A stretch of DNA of 64,000 bases from Casuarina equisetifolia (GCA_028551475.1 CM052357.1:27673745-27737744), one strand, 5' to 3'; positions 49,489-61,560 are shown, counted from the stretch's first letter. Made by a program: numbers and translations. Notes: generated from the sequence alone by a model not told the origin.

Positions 49489-51229
49489 CAGTTTTGTTCT
49501 GTGCTTTACCTGTTGTGACACGCTTCTTTTGTCCCCCAGATATACCTCTTAGCATTTCATCCCCCAGCAATGTGTCGGCACAGGCTTCAAGTCCAAGAAT
49601 CTTCAAATTTTCGAAATCAAGAACAGAAATTAGCACCATTCTTTTTGTAATTCCATTTATAACTCATTGTTTTAGTACCAGATGGATTTGAATATGTACC
49701 TTGATTATGTAATCTGTTACTACACTAGCTTCCTGCCCTTCTAGTGATGTAGCCTGCATCGTTTCAGGCACTGAGAAACCAATTTTAGGAGCTGCAGAAA
49801 AATCAAGGAGAACTGCTGATAACTTACCTTCATATAGATATCCACATCAGGATCTGGTTTAATGTTTGCTGCCTTTTCTCGCCTTGATAATTCTGCCAAC
49901 ATCTCTGCACAAATTCCATGCAAAAAATCTAATAAGAACCTCTAAGATTCTTCTAGGTAACTCTAAGACGCCAATGTCCATGGTGTTTTCAACTGACCAT
50001 AACGTGGCCCGACCCCTTGACATCTTGCCGAAAAGGCCAGTGTTTCCCTCACTGTCATTTCTCCTATATGGACATCATATTGACTTATATAAGCTGATGT
50101 CCTCTGAGGTACAAACTCGTCCATTCCATAGCCGTTGTACGTGACTTTCCCTGAGGACTGAAATACAAAAGCTACTCTATGAGAACGTCATCAACAAAAT
50201 GAAACATCTCTCTAACTTAGAAGTGAAACAGGTTGGAATCTCTATCCTTACTTTCAGATCTTTCCCAAGTTTTCCTGCCAGAGCCTTCAGTAATGTGGTC
50301 TTTCCGGAGGTCGGGGGACCCAAAAGCAATGTCATTCTGCAAAAACCGGGACAAGTAACTGAGAAATGGGGAGTCGAAGAGTCTATCATGGATTCTCTAT
50401 GGTCGTTTCTACTAACCTTCTGGGCTTGATGATTCCGCTAACATCGTGAAGAATTGGTAATGGTTGCTTTCGGTTTGGAATCAGATGAAGATAACTCACG
50501 AACCCCTGCATAGAAAGACACAGAATGAGTATATCCTGTTCCCATTCTTGTATAATCTGAAAGGTGAACCGCATACCTCTAACAGGTTAACACAGAAGTT
50601 GAAGATTGTGGGCAATGCTCTGCCTCCAATATAAGCCTCTGCTTCTACATATAAATGGTCGAACCGGACTTCAATTGTCGGAAGATCAAGTCCAACACTG
50701 CATTTGAAGTTCGAAATCCACAAAAAAAACGTCTCAATCACCATAAACAGCAAAACACAAATGGTTCTAATGAGATTACAAGGTGACTTCGTAGTTATTT
50801 CCTGTATAAACACTAACGTTAAGGACACAGACACACAAAGAACAACAGGTTCTATACACAACTAAGCTTTACAGCAAAAGATGTCAATCTCTCTGGTGGA
50901 GTTTACCGGTCAATGCGGTTCTTGAGCTTTAACAAGAACTTCTCGTTATCTTCATCTGCAATTTTCAACAGCCTCTCCATCAAATTCTTTCTCTCTACCA
51001 CTCCAAGATTTTTTATATCAATCTCTCTGGATTCACCCTCCTCTTCCGTGAGTAGGCCTCTCCTTATACGCATGTAAGTGGGCATTTTCTCAAGAGCAGC
51101 CCATTTCAGAGCTTCTTCGTCATTGTCTTCCCGTGAAGACCTGGAGAAAACCTCCATGGCACTGTTCCTCCAGATGTTAGAGCTGCTTAGACGTGCACTA
51201 CTTACTCTGAAAATGTCACCACCCTCCAT
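44158..51229 (-). CDS. PDR-type full-size ABCG transporter, gene C (intact)
   Basis: Twenty-four exons join to 1449 aa: 50907-51229, 50577-50697, 50417-50505, 50252-50336, 49998-50157, 49828-49904, 49700-49753, 49510-49600, 49085-49386, 48710-48991, 48257-48573, 48017-48177, 47814-47917, 47567-47723, 47380-47487, 47127-47290, 46510-46842, 46033-46323, 45871-45954, 45655-45788, 45280-45507, 45021-45192, 44495-44749 and 44158-44415 (a few may be off by a base). NBD1: Walker A 184-191, ISGGQ 323-327, Walker B Glu348, with Gln in the switch loop (LLQPAPE), as usual for this family. NBD2: Walker A 897-904, LSTEQ 1004-1008, Glu1029, His1061. The TMDs carry the usual PDR features and the protein ends in FNFQHR. 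It is a plasma-membrane ATP-driven exporter of PDR cluster I (ABCG40-like from memory). Substrate unknown. Length and motifs are normal. Confidence 0.95.
49449..49488 (+). repeat. (GA)n microsatellite in intron 8 of gene C
   Basis: About 20 GA units lie in the intron between the signature-motif exon and the Walker B exon. They are absent from the same intron of A and B. Confidence 0.95.
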
Positions 51230-51472
51230 TTGACCAACTGGTATAGTTTGTCAATACAAGCAAACAAAACCCAGAGAGTTCTCTCTGACTTTCATGCAAT
51301 AACACCCGAGAGAATGGATATTCAGGCCTCTCCAATCTCTCTCGGGGCTCGTGTTTGGATGGGGAGAAAGATACGACAATGGCTGGACTTTCCCCACCAC
51401 CTAAACAGGAGGGCTTAGGGAATCTGGCTTCGTTACGTAGCCTGATGCTAGGGTGCTTATACATCTCTCTCT

Positions 51473-51484
51473 CTATATATATAC
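51473..51484 (-). promoter_or_regulatory. TATA box of PDR gene C
   Basis: On the minus strand GTATATATATAGAG lies about 245 bp upstream of the ATG (51229) and is followed by CT-rich leader sequence. It corresponds in position to the (TA)n upstream of pseudogene B. Confidence 0.5.
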
Positions 51485-52570
51485 ACAAAGCTTGATAATA
51501 TTATATTGTTTCCGGATTACAAAATTAGAAAGCCAGGAACTAACTTGGCCAGAAAGCATCATACAACTATTACAGGTATCTCCAGCAAATTAGATCAATA
51601 CCACCGTACTAACGTACGCTTTTCAACCTTGTTACTCAACCTTTCAGAACTCGATCCAACCACCCCCAGTTGAAATAAAAAATCAAATCTTAGGACAATC
51701 TTCAAAATGTTTTTGAAAGTTCCAAACTTCCTTACATGTCTTCCACATCTTTCATTGATGCAGATTTCATATCCAATGGTCAAACTCTAGGATATGCAGG
51801 CAAACAATCACTCTATATTTTCAACCAAATGGTATTATACGTCGCGCTGCCCAAGAACATTGAAGTATCCGACGATCAAGTCCAGACTTAACGTATAATT
51901 TATATAGGGTAATCGATGAGTGAGAAAAAGGAAAGATTTTGTCGGGAAAATCGAATGAAAACAAGAAAGGAAGTAACATTTCCGACGGGGTTCTTCCCTT
52001 CATGGCCTTATTCCCCAGTTGGCATTACTTAAATGCAGTTGTTAGAGAGCAGAAGAAGTGCATGTACCGAGGAATTTCCTCATTATTAATTCTCATATTC
52101 GCGGGATTCTCTTAAAATGGATCGGATATGCTATCTCCAATATCGCATTCTTAATTCAAGCATCAGCCTTTTCTTCAGTTCTCATCAAGTTCAAGCTATT
52201 CTAGATTGGCTGCTTAATCTTCTTCGAGAGGAGATAAGCATAATTAACTTTTATTGAAAATGAACAACTGTTCTTTCTTTGCAAGAAAATCAATGAACTG
52301 TAAATCGGACATTGGAGGTGGTAACATAGAGGCTGAGATGATGCATTCCACCATCATATTGAGCTGTAAATGAAGCAAAATCAGACGGTCTAATCCTCAT
52401 TGAGATTTGACCCAATCATATTTAAATCAATTAATCTGATGAGGTGTAAGGTTCTAGAAGAAATGGTGCCCCCTCCTTCGTGGTTGCTTCCTCTGTGTAA
52501 TAATTTGCCACTGCTAATCAGTGCAGAAGAGAAGCTTGATTAAACAAGTGTGCAGCTGTTGGAGAAGAGA
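51485..52570 (-). repeat. Upstream region shared by PDR genes B and C
   Basis: Pairs with 33921-35730. Matching blocks include 51790-51990 with 34830-34960, 52070-52230 with 35015-35220 (AGGAATT-CCTCATTATTAATTC) and 52300-52570 with 35430-35700. Conservation over more than 1 kb shows B and C were duplicated with their promoters. The MASSLLET frame seen in the other two copies is broken here by a stop after YTSSD. Confidence 0.75.
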
Positions 52571-54059
52571 ACTAAGACAATTGGTGTACACGTTTGTGCT
52601 TACTTCACCTTCGGCTTATTCGACTCCACCTTCATTGTCCTATCTGTTCTTAGAGTTGGTTCCATCATCAGGCAAGGAGGTTCGAGACCATTTTATAATT
52701 CTTTGGGGTGATGACATTACTTTGCAGGCGCTTATATTACAGGCTTTTTTTTTTAACCGAGTGCAACTTTCACCTCACATGGTCATAATTCTTTTATGGG
52801 GTAAACAAGCATCTACAGACATATAAGGCAAAAGTTCAACTTTAGAAAGATATAATTATTGGGTAGTGTTTAAATAAAATAAAAAAGTCTAAAGATACAA
52901 GACTGGACTATAAACATATTTTTAATATTATATCAAGACACAGATTAAACTAATACAACTTTTATTCAACTTTGAACTCTTAAAATATTCTTAAAGTGTG
53001 AGAAGTATCCATTCCATCCATTCAACTTTAATCCCAGAATATCCTTAGCGTGTGAAAGAGTATTAAAAATAAAGTTTCACTTTAGAAAGATACGACTATT
53101 AGATAGTATTTAAATATATATATATATAAAATATTTCTCTAACTCTTAAATTAGCTTTTGAGTTAAATTATGAACATATCCCTAATAATTTTCTTCTTAA
53201 AGTTGATTTTAAATAAGTATAATTTTTTGATGTATAAAAGATATTAACACTTCTTTATCATTTCAAACTTTGTAAGTAATATCACATGAGAGGCTATACA
53301 TCTAATACATGTGTCAAAATAAAATTTTAATCACCTAAATAAAAAGGTCAATATTATTTTAGAAAAGTTACTTCTTAAAACAAAATTCAACATTTAAGGG
53401 GTAAGAGATTTTATTTTCAGATATATAAGATTTCATAATAAACTATAAATATCGTGAGTATTCTAATGTTATTGAAATAAGACTACAACCAGCCATGGAT
53501 CTGTTCCCATGTGTACAAAATCCCCATGCATCCGGAGAAGATCTGTCGGTCCTCAGTCAATTAGTATTTTTTTTCTGATTTTTAATAATCTGTTACAACT
53601 ATTTAAGTACATGCATCCAAGGACGAGATAGCGTGGAGACACTTAAATCGCACCATGATTAATTTTATTTGATTATATGGCTACTCCCCTATTCTTTATT
53701 TTCTTTGAAACACTAAACAATTATAAAATACTAGTCTTTTCCTTGAAGGATTTCTTATGCTTCCTTTCCTCATGTTACTATCAATTAAAGGAAAAAAAAA
53801 ATAGAATGAGTGTGTACTGAACCTTTACCATTACCACCCTTATTTTAATTTAAACATTAAAAACAATTATTCAAAAAAATCTTTATTTTTTATAGTATGT
53901 TTTAATTTAACCTGAAGTGTAATATTCTTGCTGTACCTTTCTGAAAATTAAATAGTGCACGGATGACATGGAATCCGTACAGATTTTTCCATTTTCTTTC
54001 TTAAAAATTTTAATGGCGTCTTTGTTTTCAGCATAATGTAAATGGTTTAAGTGCAAGTG
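52571..54059. other. AT-rich gene-free DNA
   Basis: I see no gene, RNA or clear element. Short phrases recur (TTTAGAAAGATA near 52840 and 53087), suggesting small decayed repeats. Confidence 0.4.
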
Positions 54060-54700
54060 GGAGAGAAGACGAGGACAAAGAGTACAAATGTTGCTGCAGG
54101 GAATCCAGAATGAAGGGTGCATGGTATCTTTGAAATCTTTGCACCTTTTCCTTTTTTTTGTTTGTTGATGTTGGAGTGCGGCAAAGCTTAGTCACCTGTT
54201 TGAAGATTGAGGGATTCCTTGTGTCATGAGAGTAGAAAATTTGTCCAAGTAACTAAGAACCATTATTCTTTGAGCATATTCTTTGGCTGATATGATTTCT
54301 TCTTTGATACTAAGTGCCATTCAAATTGGAACAATTTGTCTCGTACCAACACAAAGTACTAAGTATCGGTAGAGGAGCAACTAAAGCCAAAAGGTTGATC
54401 TTTGTTGTTATTGATATGGTTAGAATGTTTATTCTTTTCCAAATTTTATTTGGAAGTATTAGATGACGAGGACTTTTTTCTTCCTTATAAAAAGGTTTTT
54501 TAAATAAGCCTTGGGCAAAGTGAAACTTCTATCGCACCATTTTTACATGTCCTTTCTCATCAATATGAGAAAAATACTTTTTAGAGAATTTTTTTTTTGG
54601 GTGGAAAGGAAAATTTTATCCATGAACAAAGGGTTATCAAGTCTTTTCAAATAAATAAAATTTTAAATAAGATTTAGATAATGCAAAACCTCTAATATTA
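54060..54700 (+). repeat. Direct repeat, left copy
   Basis: It matches 55640-56230 in the same orientation with many differences. Shared phrases include GAATC(C/T)AGAATGAAGG, GTGCGGCAAAGCT and TAAGAACCATT-TTCTTTGAGCATATTCTTT. The pair flanks a decayed copia fragment, so these could be old LTRs, but I see no clean TG/CA ends or primer site. Confidence 0.7.
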
Positions 54701-55219
54701 GGTTTTAGCACATGTCGCATGTTAAATTTGGTGGTAATAGTTCTAGTCTAGCAAAAAATTCATGTGCATCCTTAGGATGCAAGAGAAATTTATAGGTTTC
54801 TTCACCTATAGGCCTAAGCAATCAACCTTTTTCATTAACTCTAGTCATATCATTCAATGATGCATTCACTCCCAAATCTTTTCTGGATGATGTACTAGAT
54901 ATACTTAAGTTCTTAAATATCACAAATGACTTACTTAACTTAGTTACCATAAATGAGTTGCCTGATACAAATACCACTAATGAGTTTCTATTTTACCACC
55001 TAAAACCTTAAGCTTTAACCTTTTTCAAAGCCATAATAACCACTTGGCTCATGTGAGTCACCTTCCTATATGGAGCTTTGACTACTATGTTCAAACCTCC
55101 CATTAGACTCTTCAGCCTAATTTTAACCTACCTCATAGTATATCTCTCTTAATTAATGCAACCCTTGTCATTGTTGTTTCATCATGTCTAGCTTTGTTAT
55201 TTATGAATCATACATATAT

Positions 55220-55515
55220 TAAGAGGCTTTTATGGTCTTTCACTAGATTGATGCTATGGATAAAAGGTTTAAAGCTCTAAAAGAAAATTATATATGATTC
55301 TCTTGCTTTTTGGTCAACGTCTTATTAGTCGTACATGGGTGTATAATATTCATTATTAGGTTGAGAGTAGAGTTAAGAGGTATAAGTTTAGGTTAGTAGC
55401 CAAAGAATATAGTTAGTGTGAATGCATTAGCTATTAGAATATTTTTTCTTCTATTGTCAAACATGTTACTATTTGTTTGATTATAGTAGTTATAGTTGTC
55501 CATCATTGACCCTTG
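55220..55515 (+). mobile_element. Eroded copia reverse-transcriptase fragment
   Basis: In one frame, with stops, 55375-55515 reads RYKFRLVAKEYS, then CECISY and NIFSSIVKHVTICLIIVV. This is the conserved RYKARLVAKG / FSPVVKHVTIR part of copia RT. Just upstream EAFMVFH, IDAMDKRFKALKENYI fits the region before it. Strongly decayed. Confidence 0.75.
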
Positions 55516-55639
55516 TCAAAGTACACAAATGCTAGGACGTGATAAGGGAGAGAAAAAGAATATTAATAATGTACCACTTGAAAACATCTCAAAGTAATAG
55601 AGATTGTATAAAAGGTTAATTTGTTTTGTACTAAAGAGT

Positions 55640-56230
55640 ACAAATGGTTCTAAAAGGAATCTAGAATGAAGGAGGCATGACATCTTTCAAATCTTTACAC
55701 CTTTTTCTTGTTTTTATGTTGTTTGTTGAGGTGTGGCAAAGCTAGTCCTCACTTTGAATACAGATGAATTCCTAGTGTCTTGAAAGTAGAAGATTTCTCC
55801 CAATAATTAAGAACCATTGTTCTTTGAGCATATTCTTTAACAATCCTAATATGATCTCTACTCTAATACTAACTACAATTCAAATTGTAGAAATCAATCA
55901 CACAACAAAACAAATTATTAAGTATTGATAAAAGAGCAATTAAAGCCAAGAGTGTGACCTCTGTTGTTACTGATATTGGTAGAAAATTTAATCTTACTCA
56001 AAATTTTATTAGAAAATATTAGCTTAAATTACCCAAAATATTATTCAAAAGTATTAGAAGATGATGGGTTTTTTTATTCCTTATTAAAATAATTTTCAAG
56101 TAAGAATTAAGTAAATTAAAATTTTTATCACATAATTTTAACATGTTCATTACCTTGAGCATAAAAAAATAATTTTAATAAATTTTTATCCATATAATAA
56201 AGATTACTACACTTCAATCCAACTTTAATA
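55640..56230 (+). repeat. Direct repeat, right copy
   Basis: It is the partner of 54060-54700. About 0.9 kb with the RT fragment lies between the two copies. Confidence 0.7.
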
Positions 56231-56347
56231 CCATATCAAAAATCTTATCTAACTAGTAACTTAAGAGCATTAAGCCTTTCTTCATCTTAAATTAAATGTT
56301 TTATTTGAATTATATTATTAAAATGGAGTTCTTTCCTCAAGAAAACA

Positions 56348-56419
56348 GCGTCTGTAGTCCAACGGTTAGGATAATTGCCTTCCAAGCAATAGACCCGGGT
56401 TCGACTCCCGGCAGACGCA
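56348..56419 (+). tRNA. tRNA-Gly(UCC)
   Basis: This is a 72-nt cloverleaf. The acceptor GCGTCTG pairs with CAGACGC (56412-56418), with discriminator A. The anticodon loop CTTCCAA has TCC at 56381-56383, closed by ATTGC/GCAAT. The T arm is CCGGGTTCGACTCCCGG, containing the B box. There is no intron and CCA is not encoded. It matches the usual plant nuclear tRNA-Gly(UCC) and looks functional. Confidence 0.97.
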
Positions 56420-56426
56420 GTGGTTC

Positions 56427-56433
56427 TTTTTTT
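56427..56433 (+). terminator. Pol III T-run after tRNA-Gly
   Basis: Seven T residues begin 8 bp after the tRNA 3' end, as expected for RNA polymerase III termination. Confidence 0.85.
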
Positions 56434-56449
56434 AATATTTTTGGCTTGC

Positions 56450-57175
56450 TTGGAACACCTCAGACGGAGCATACCAAGCACGCAGTGGTCCCTTTTGTGC
56501 TTCACTGGAACATCAACGCATGATGTTCATTGATAGAGACGATAATTATCAGAATAACATTCAAACAGTCAAATTCATTCTCTCGAAAACAGGAAGATTC
56601 GCATCCACAAGCTCAGAACCATTGTTTAATCTTATCATTTTTATTGCAGATAATCATAGCTGCAAAAACATTGAATCTGACATGCATCACGAACCTTACA
56701 GATCACCCACCGAAAGTCTCCTTCAGATATTAGTTGGGAAACAACGCAACCAAATTTAAATCTATCCCATAACATCCAACCAAAAAGTTACCCGACATTT
56801 GTTTAAGCATTTCGACAGTTCTCGAACAACACTAACTCCCTCCTGTCTCATGGTCGCGAAGAAGATGATGCTGTAAGGGTATTTGAACAAGCTGGTCCTT
56901 GTTTACTTTCTGTTATGTCAATGTCTGGAGGCACAAGTCAAGAGAACAAACAATGAAGGAAACCCAAGAAGCCAAAGACAAGTTGACCTCTGGCGTGACG
57001 CACCTGCTGATCTCTTTTGTTGTTTTGATTGACCATCTAGACAGCTTTATCGTAAGTGCCTACGTATGCCAGCATATGAAAACGACGAGTTGATAGCTCA
57101 GAAGAATCTGGGATCAACTTCAACCACTGGAATATGGTTCTATCAGCGGGTTGGTTTTGAAATCCTATCATAGTT
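56450..57175 (+). repeat. Duplicated block of unknown origin, copy 1
   Basis: Pairs in order with 57285-58510. Shared parts: 56520-56770 with 57300-57560 (GATAAT(C/T)ATAGCTG, AAAACATTGAA) and 56860-57175 with 58190-58510 (TGACGCACCTGCTGATCTC, TTGATTGACCAT-TAGACAGC). Short pieces look exon-like after TTGCAG/TTACAG, but no frame stays open in both copies, and I recognise no protein. Probably a decayed gene or non-coding element. Confidence 0.7.
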
Positions 57176-57220
57176 CAGATCATATAATATGGAGTTGATT
57201 CTCTCTTTTGTTTGATGACT

Positions 57221-57256
57221 GGTTTGTTTGTTTGTTTGTTTGTTTGTTTGTTTGTT
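57221..57256 (+). repeat. (GTTT)9 microsatellite
   Basis: A perfect GTTT tetranucleotide run. Confidence 0.95.
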
Positions 57257-57573
57257 CCCTACCGACCAGTATGGTGAAGTTGGCCTCTCTTGTTTCTTGT
57301 TCATCGACGGAAACAGTAATTATCACAAGAACATCTGGATGATCAAATTTCCTCTCTCGCCAGGTTGATTTTTTCTTGCTTTTTCTTGCACAACTCTACT
57401 ACACAGAGACTCTCATCGGAACCATTATTTAATCTGATCTTTTTTCATTACAGATAATTATAGCTGGAAAAACATTGAACCTGGTCTGCATTAGAAACTT
57501 TACAAATCATGCACCGGAAGTCTCCATTGAAGATTAGTTGGGGAATAAGGCACTTAAATTTGGAACTATCGAC

Positions 57574-57859
57574 ATGAGAGAGCTAATCTCACATCGGAAT
57601 GGAAAACCAAATATCTACATCTTGTGAGGTTTAAGCTTCTTCCTACCATTGTTCATAAGCTCTTGATAGACAAGAGACTCATTTTTACATGGTATCAGAG
57701 CCACCTTCATGGCAAACTTTAGATGTGAGACTACAAGAGAGTGTTAAGAGAGTAAATCTCACGTCAGAACAAAGAACTAAGTATATGTGCCTAATAAGGC
57801 ATGAGCTTTTTCTTACTACTACTCGTAAGTATTTGATAGATAAGGGACCCATTTTTATA
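57574..57859 (+). mobile_element. TRIM-like miniature LTR retrotransposon
   Basis: Two diverged terminal direct repeats (57574-57689 and 57742-57859, about 117 bp each) share GAG-TAAATCTCAC-TC, CTTC-TAC-ATT-GT and the end GACAAGAGACTCATTTTTACA. Directly after the first comes TGGTATCAGAGCCACC, a perfect start of the initiator tRNA-Met primer site. The internal part is only 52 bp and ends in a purine run (ACAAGAGAG). No coding capacity, as expected for TRIMs. Confidence 0.78.
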
Positions 57860-58011
57860 CTATCTTTTAGGTTTAGTCTAAAATGAAGAAGCTTATACTT
57901 AGCATTTAAGTTTGATCCTTTTAACTTAGTATCAGAATTAAGATTGACTTACTCAAATTTACATGATCTTAAAGCTTAATAACATTGGAACACTAAAAGA
58001 TAAGAAGTTTA

Positions 58012-58050
58012 AATAAAATAAAATAAAATAAAATAAAATAAAATAAAAAA
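58012..58050 (+). repeat. (AAATA)n microsatellite
   Basis: Seven to eight AAATA units. Confidence 0.9.
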
Positions 58051-58510
58051 TAAAACTCCCTCAACTTTTAAATAAATTTTTCAGCCTTATCACAATAAGA
58101 TCAGCATTTCTAAAAGGTAAACTCTTCTAGAACAGCGTTAGATCCTCTTGTCTATTGGTCAGTGAAGGAGCTGAAGCTGTGAAGTGCCTTTCAATTAGGT
58201 GATGGATGCTTTGAACAAGTAGGTTCTTGTTTCGTTTCGGTTGTGTCACTTTCCGGAGGATCTTGCAAAATAAGAAGTCAAAAAGAAGAAAACAACGAAG
58301 CGAAGACAAAAGACGAAGACGAAGACGAAGACAAAATCCTTGTATGACGCACCTGCTGATCTCCTGTTGTTTGATTGACCATTTAGACAGCGTTATCCCT
58401 ACTGCTTAGCTATGCCACCATATGAAAGCCACAAGTTGATAATTCATTAGAATGTGGAATCAACTTGACCCAGTGGAATATGATTCTAACGATTGGTTTT
58501 GAAGCTCGTA

Positions 58511-59960
58511 TTTTCTTTGTCTAATATTTTTATTTCTAAGCTTTTGTAATTTTATAGACTTTAATTTTCCTCCTTTATGATTGATTATTAAATACTCTCG
58601 TAGGACACTTGCAGATCTTATGTGGGATCTACTCAATCTATTGGTTTTGAAGCTTACTTCTTTGTAACTAATTTTTTTAAATCGAATGATTGGAAATTTT
58701 GCGATATGTCACATCAAATTAGTTTATGAATTAAGGAAATTTTTTTCAAATTTAAACACTTTTTAATGTAGATTCTTTTTTTATCACTCTTTTACACAAC
58801 AAATATACTTCAAAGACCCAAGCTTGGACAAACCTAAATCTTGTCATATTAAAGTCAAACTAAGGTATTAATAATGTGAAATTTATTCTAAATATAAAAA
58901 AAAAATAACCATGTAATTTATGAGTGATGACTATAAGTGATAAGATAAAATTATGTAGACTTAAGCCTCATAAAGTATTATACTTAAATTCAAGTTTTGA
59001 TATCATATTACAGTTAGTTTAGTTTTCTTCTTTGAAATTGATACTTAAAAATTATGTAATTATACAAAGATAATAATCAATATTAATCATTTTTAACACT
59101 TAGTTATCCATAGTATTTAACACCTAGTTGGTCAGCTCCCTATCATTCACCAAAGACAGTGTTCTCTCACTTTCAAGAGGAAAAGGAAGGAGAAAGACCA
59201 AAAGGTGGCTTGCACGGCCTTCATGCCTTCGGCGTCATTGTATACGACATACTCATATTATGGAAACGACCTCTCCTTGCTCCCATCAGCTCCAAAAGAC
59301 CATTGAAGATGACAAAAACTTGCGTTGACTGACAACGTGATGTCTAGCTTTTCATGTCCCTTTCATGAAAAAGTGCCTTTGCTGATGATGATCAGATGCC
59401 ATTCTATTACCGACGGAACCTAACATAACTAATATTCATTAAAAGGACATAAACTGCCACATTATTTTTTTCAAAATTTTGTCTTCTTTTGGCCGTCTTC
59501 GAATCTTTTTAAATTGTCTCAACTAAAATTAATGTTAAAATGGGTGTAAAATTCCTCAACATCACTAAGATACAAGCTTGTAAAGTAGTTCATGTCTAAT
59601 AAATATTTTTTATTTTCTTAAATTAACTTTTGTATCAAATGTTAACTTTGTAACTTTTTTATCAAATGTTAAATCAAAGTTCAGCTATCTTTTAACATCT
59701 TTATGACTATAGGTTAAAAAAAAACTTCAAATCTATAAAATAAAAGTTGCATTGCAATATAGTATGGGCTAGACCATTAAACATAATAAAATTAGTATAA
59801 AATCGTCCTAACTTGTCAAGGTATAAACTTATAAAATTTTTTATATGTAATAAATGTTCTTTTTTTTTTTTAACTAACTTTTGTGAAAAAGTTAAGGTAT
59901 AGACTTATTTGAAATCAGGTACATACTATTTCATGCCAACTTCATATTGTTACGAGTGCA
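58511..59960. other. AT-rich gene-free DNA
   Basis: I see no gene. A 66-codon open frame at 59128-59328 has no supporting features. Short phrases (ATCAAATGTTAA, TAATAAATNTTTTTT) recur at 59580-59880 and suggest small local duplications in the 3' flank of the acyltransferase gene. Confidence 0.4.
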
Positions 59961-61560
59961 TTACAACCCCTTGGTCACTCCCATCAAAATGGTGGGAGAG
60001 AATTGCAAAATAAGTTCATCTTCACACAGCTTGGCCGCCTCATCCTCCGGAAGGGTAACCATAACCACTCTCCCGAATTGACCGTCACCAGCCGGAGCCG
60101 GATAAATCAAAACCTGCCCTATTCCGATCACCGGCTCCATGTAATAAGAAACATAAATTGGGTTGATGAGTTCAACAAATTTCATGGAATATGGGTCCAC
60201 CACTTCTAGATTTGCACAAATTAGATCATAATTATTGATCAGTAGAGGTGATTGACCTTCACTGTGTTCAAGCCACTGGATTAGCTCCATTACCCCCTGA
60301 TTATCCATTTTTGCCACCACTTCTGCTACAGCAGAAGCAGCTCCCTGTAATTCCTGTGCTTCCAAGCCCTCTGAAGGGACCTTATTATAAACCATGTAGT
60401 TTCCAAAACACTGTATATCCAAACCAAGAACTTTTCTTGCATCCGTACAAATAGACATGTTTACCAAGCCATTGTTGAAACATTTGACCTTGCTGATACA
60501 GACCCAGAGAAGCCCAGCTACAGCCTCAAAGGGCGATTCCTTTTGGGCCATGGACATGCAAGCTCTGACCATGTGGTCGGAAAATAACAGGGCTATGGTG
60601 GTGTGTTTGGCGTCTCCAGAGGGAGCGGGATTCTCAATCAAGGATTTGTAGTGGTTGATTAAGGCCCTGTGAGGGTTGCGATTGGGGACTTCGTTACTGG
60701 GTCTTTGCAGAGGGGTTGGGTGGAAGAGAGGAGGAGCATGCATTTTCTGGGCCAAAGTCGTGTCAGCCCAGGCCTTGATGAACATGGCAGCACAAGTGGG
60801 ATCTGCCAGGAGATGAGTGCAGCTAAGGCCAATTGCTAGCCCACCTTCTTCAAATTCAGTTATCTGGAATGGGAAAAATATGATCAAGAATGCAGGTTTC
60901 AGATTATTTCTATGGACATCACGATTCTTAGTTAAAAAGCAAATGATATTAAGAAATTTTACTTTAAATGAGATTGTTGAACAAAAATCAAATAATAAAA
61001 GTTTATTAGAGTATACAGATTCATCTTAAAATCACTAGATGAAAAACAAAAGTCATTTTAGAGTTTGAAGACCGACCTTTTACTGAATTAACTCTTCCAT
61101 TTTATACCATATTTCATAGTAGCAGTAAGGAAAAAGAAACCTGAACATAAAAGATAGACCAGAAGTAAGGCGTATGGAAAATGTCCTCCCAGTGCACAAG
61201 CTTAAGCTCCTTCTCCCGATTAACACAACGAAGCCAGTCATCCACACTGCCCTTGGCCTTTGCTTCCACCGTTCTCACTCCAGCATCGTTAAACTTTATC
61301 ATCCAACGCCCTTTGTCGTCCTTTAACAGCCGTCCTGTCACCATCGGGAAATGCGTGAGAGTTTCCGACAGAGACTCGCGGAGCATTTTGGTGATCTCAC
61401 CGACCTCCGCCTCTCGCCTCGGCCACCGGTAGTAGCAGACCATCCTAACGTGGGTTTTCTCCATGTGGCGCCCCATGACTGACAAGTCGTAGAGTTTCCC
61501 AGGCTGCACCGCCTTGGTGCTGACCACAGTACGTTTGCAGATGCTCACGACTTGGGCCAT
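59961..61560 (-). CDS. BAHD (HXXXD-type) acyltransferase, two exons
   Basis: Exon 1 is 61141-61560 and exon 2 is 59961-60863; the GT-AG intron is in phase 0 (FYVQ/ITEFEEGG). The product is 440 aa, normal for BAHD enzymes, which move acyl groups from acyl-CoA to alcohols or amines in the cytosol. The HXXXD motif is HLLAD (157-161), inside the usual GLAIGLSCTHLLAD context. The second family motif, DFGWG, is absent; the aligned place reads VIGIG (385-389). The VTLPEDEAAKL tail and the missing DFGWG resemble CER2/CER26-like members as I remember them, which act in very-long-chain wax synthesis, but unlike CER26 the HXXXD is kept. Substrate unknown. Start: first ATG, MAQVVSICKRTVVS, typical of the family. 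No breaks seen. Confidence 0.93.

Larger units (their letters stand above)
57285..58510 (+). repeat. Duplicated block of unknown origin, copy 2
   Basis: It is the second copy of 56450-57175. It is longer because the TRIM-like element and AT-rich sequence lie inside it. Confidence 0.7.

Noticed and set aside
56296..56523. Frame running through the tRNA gene
   Set aside because: It overlaps the tRNA-Gly and has no protein features.
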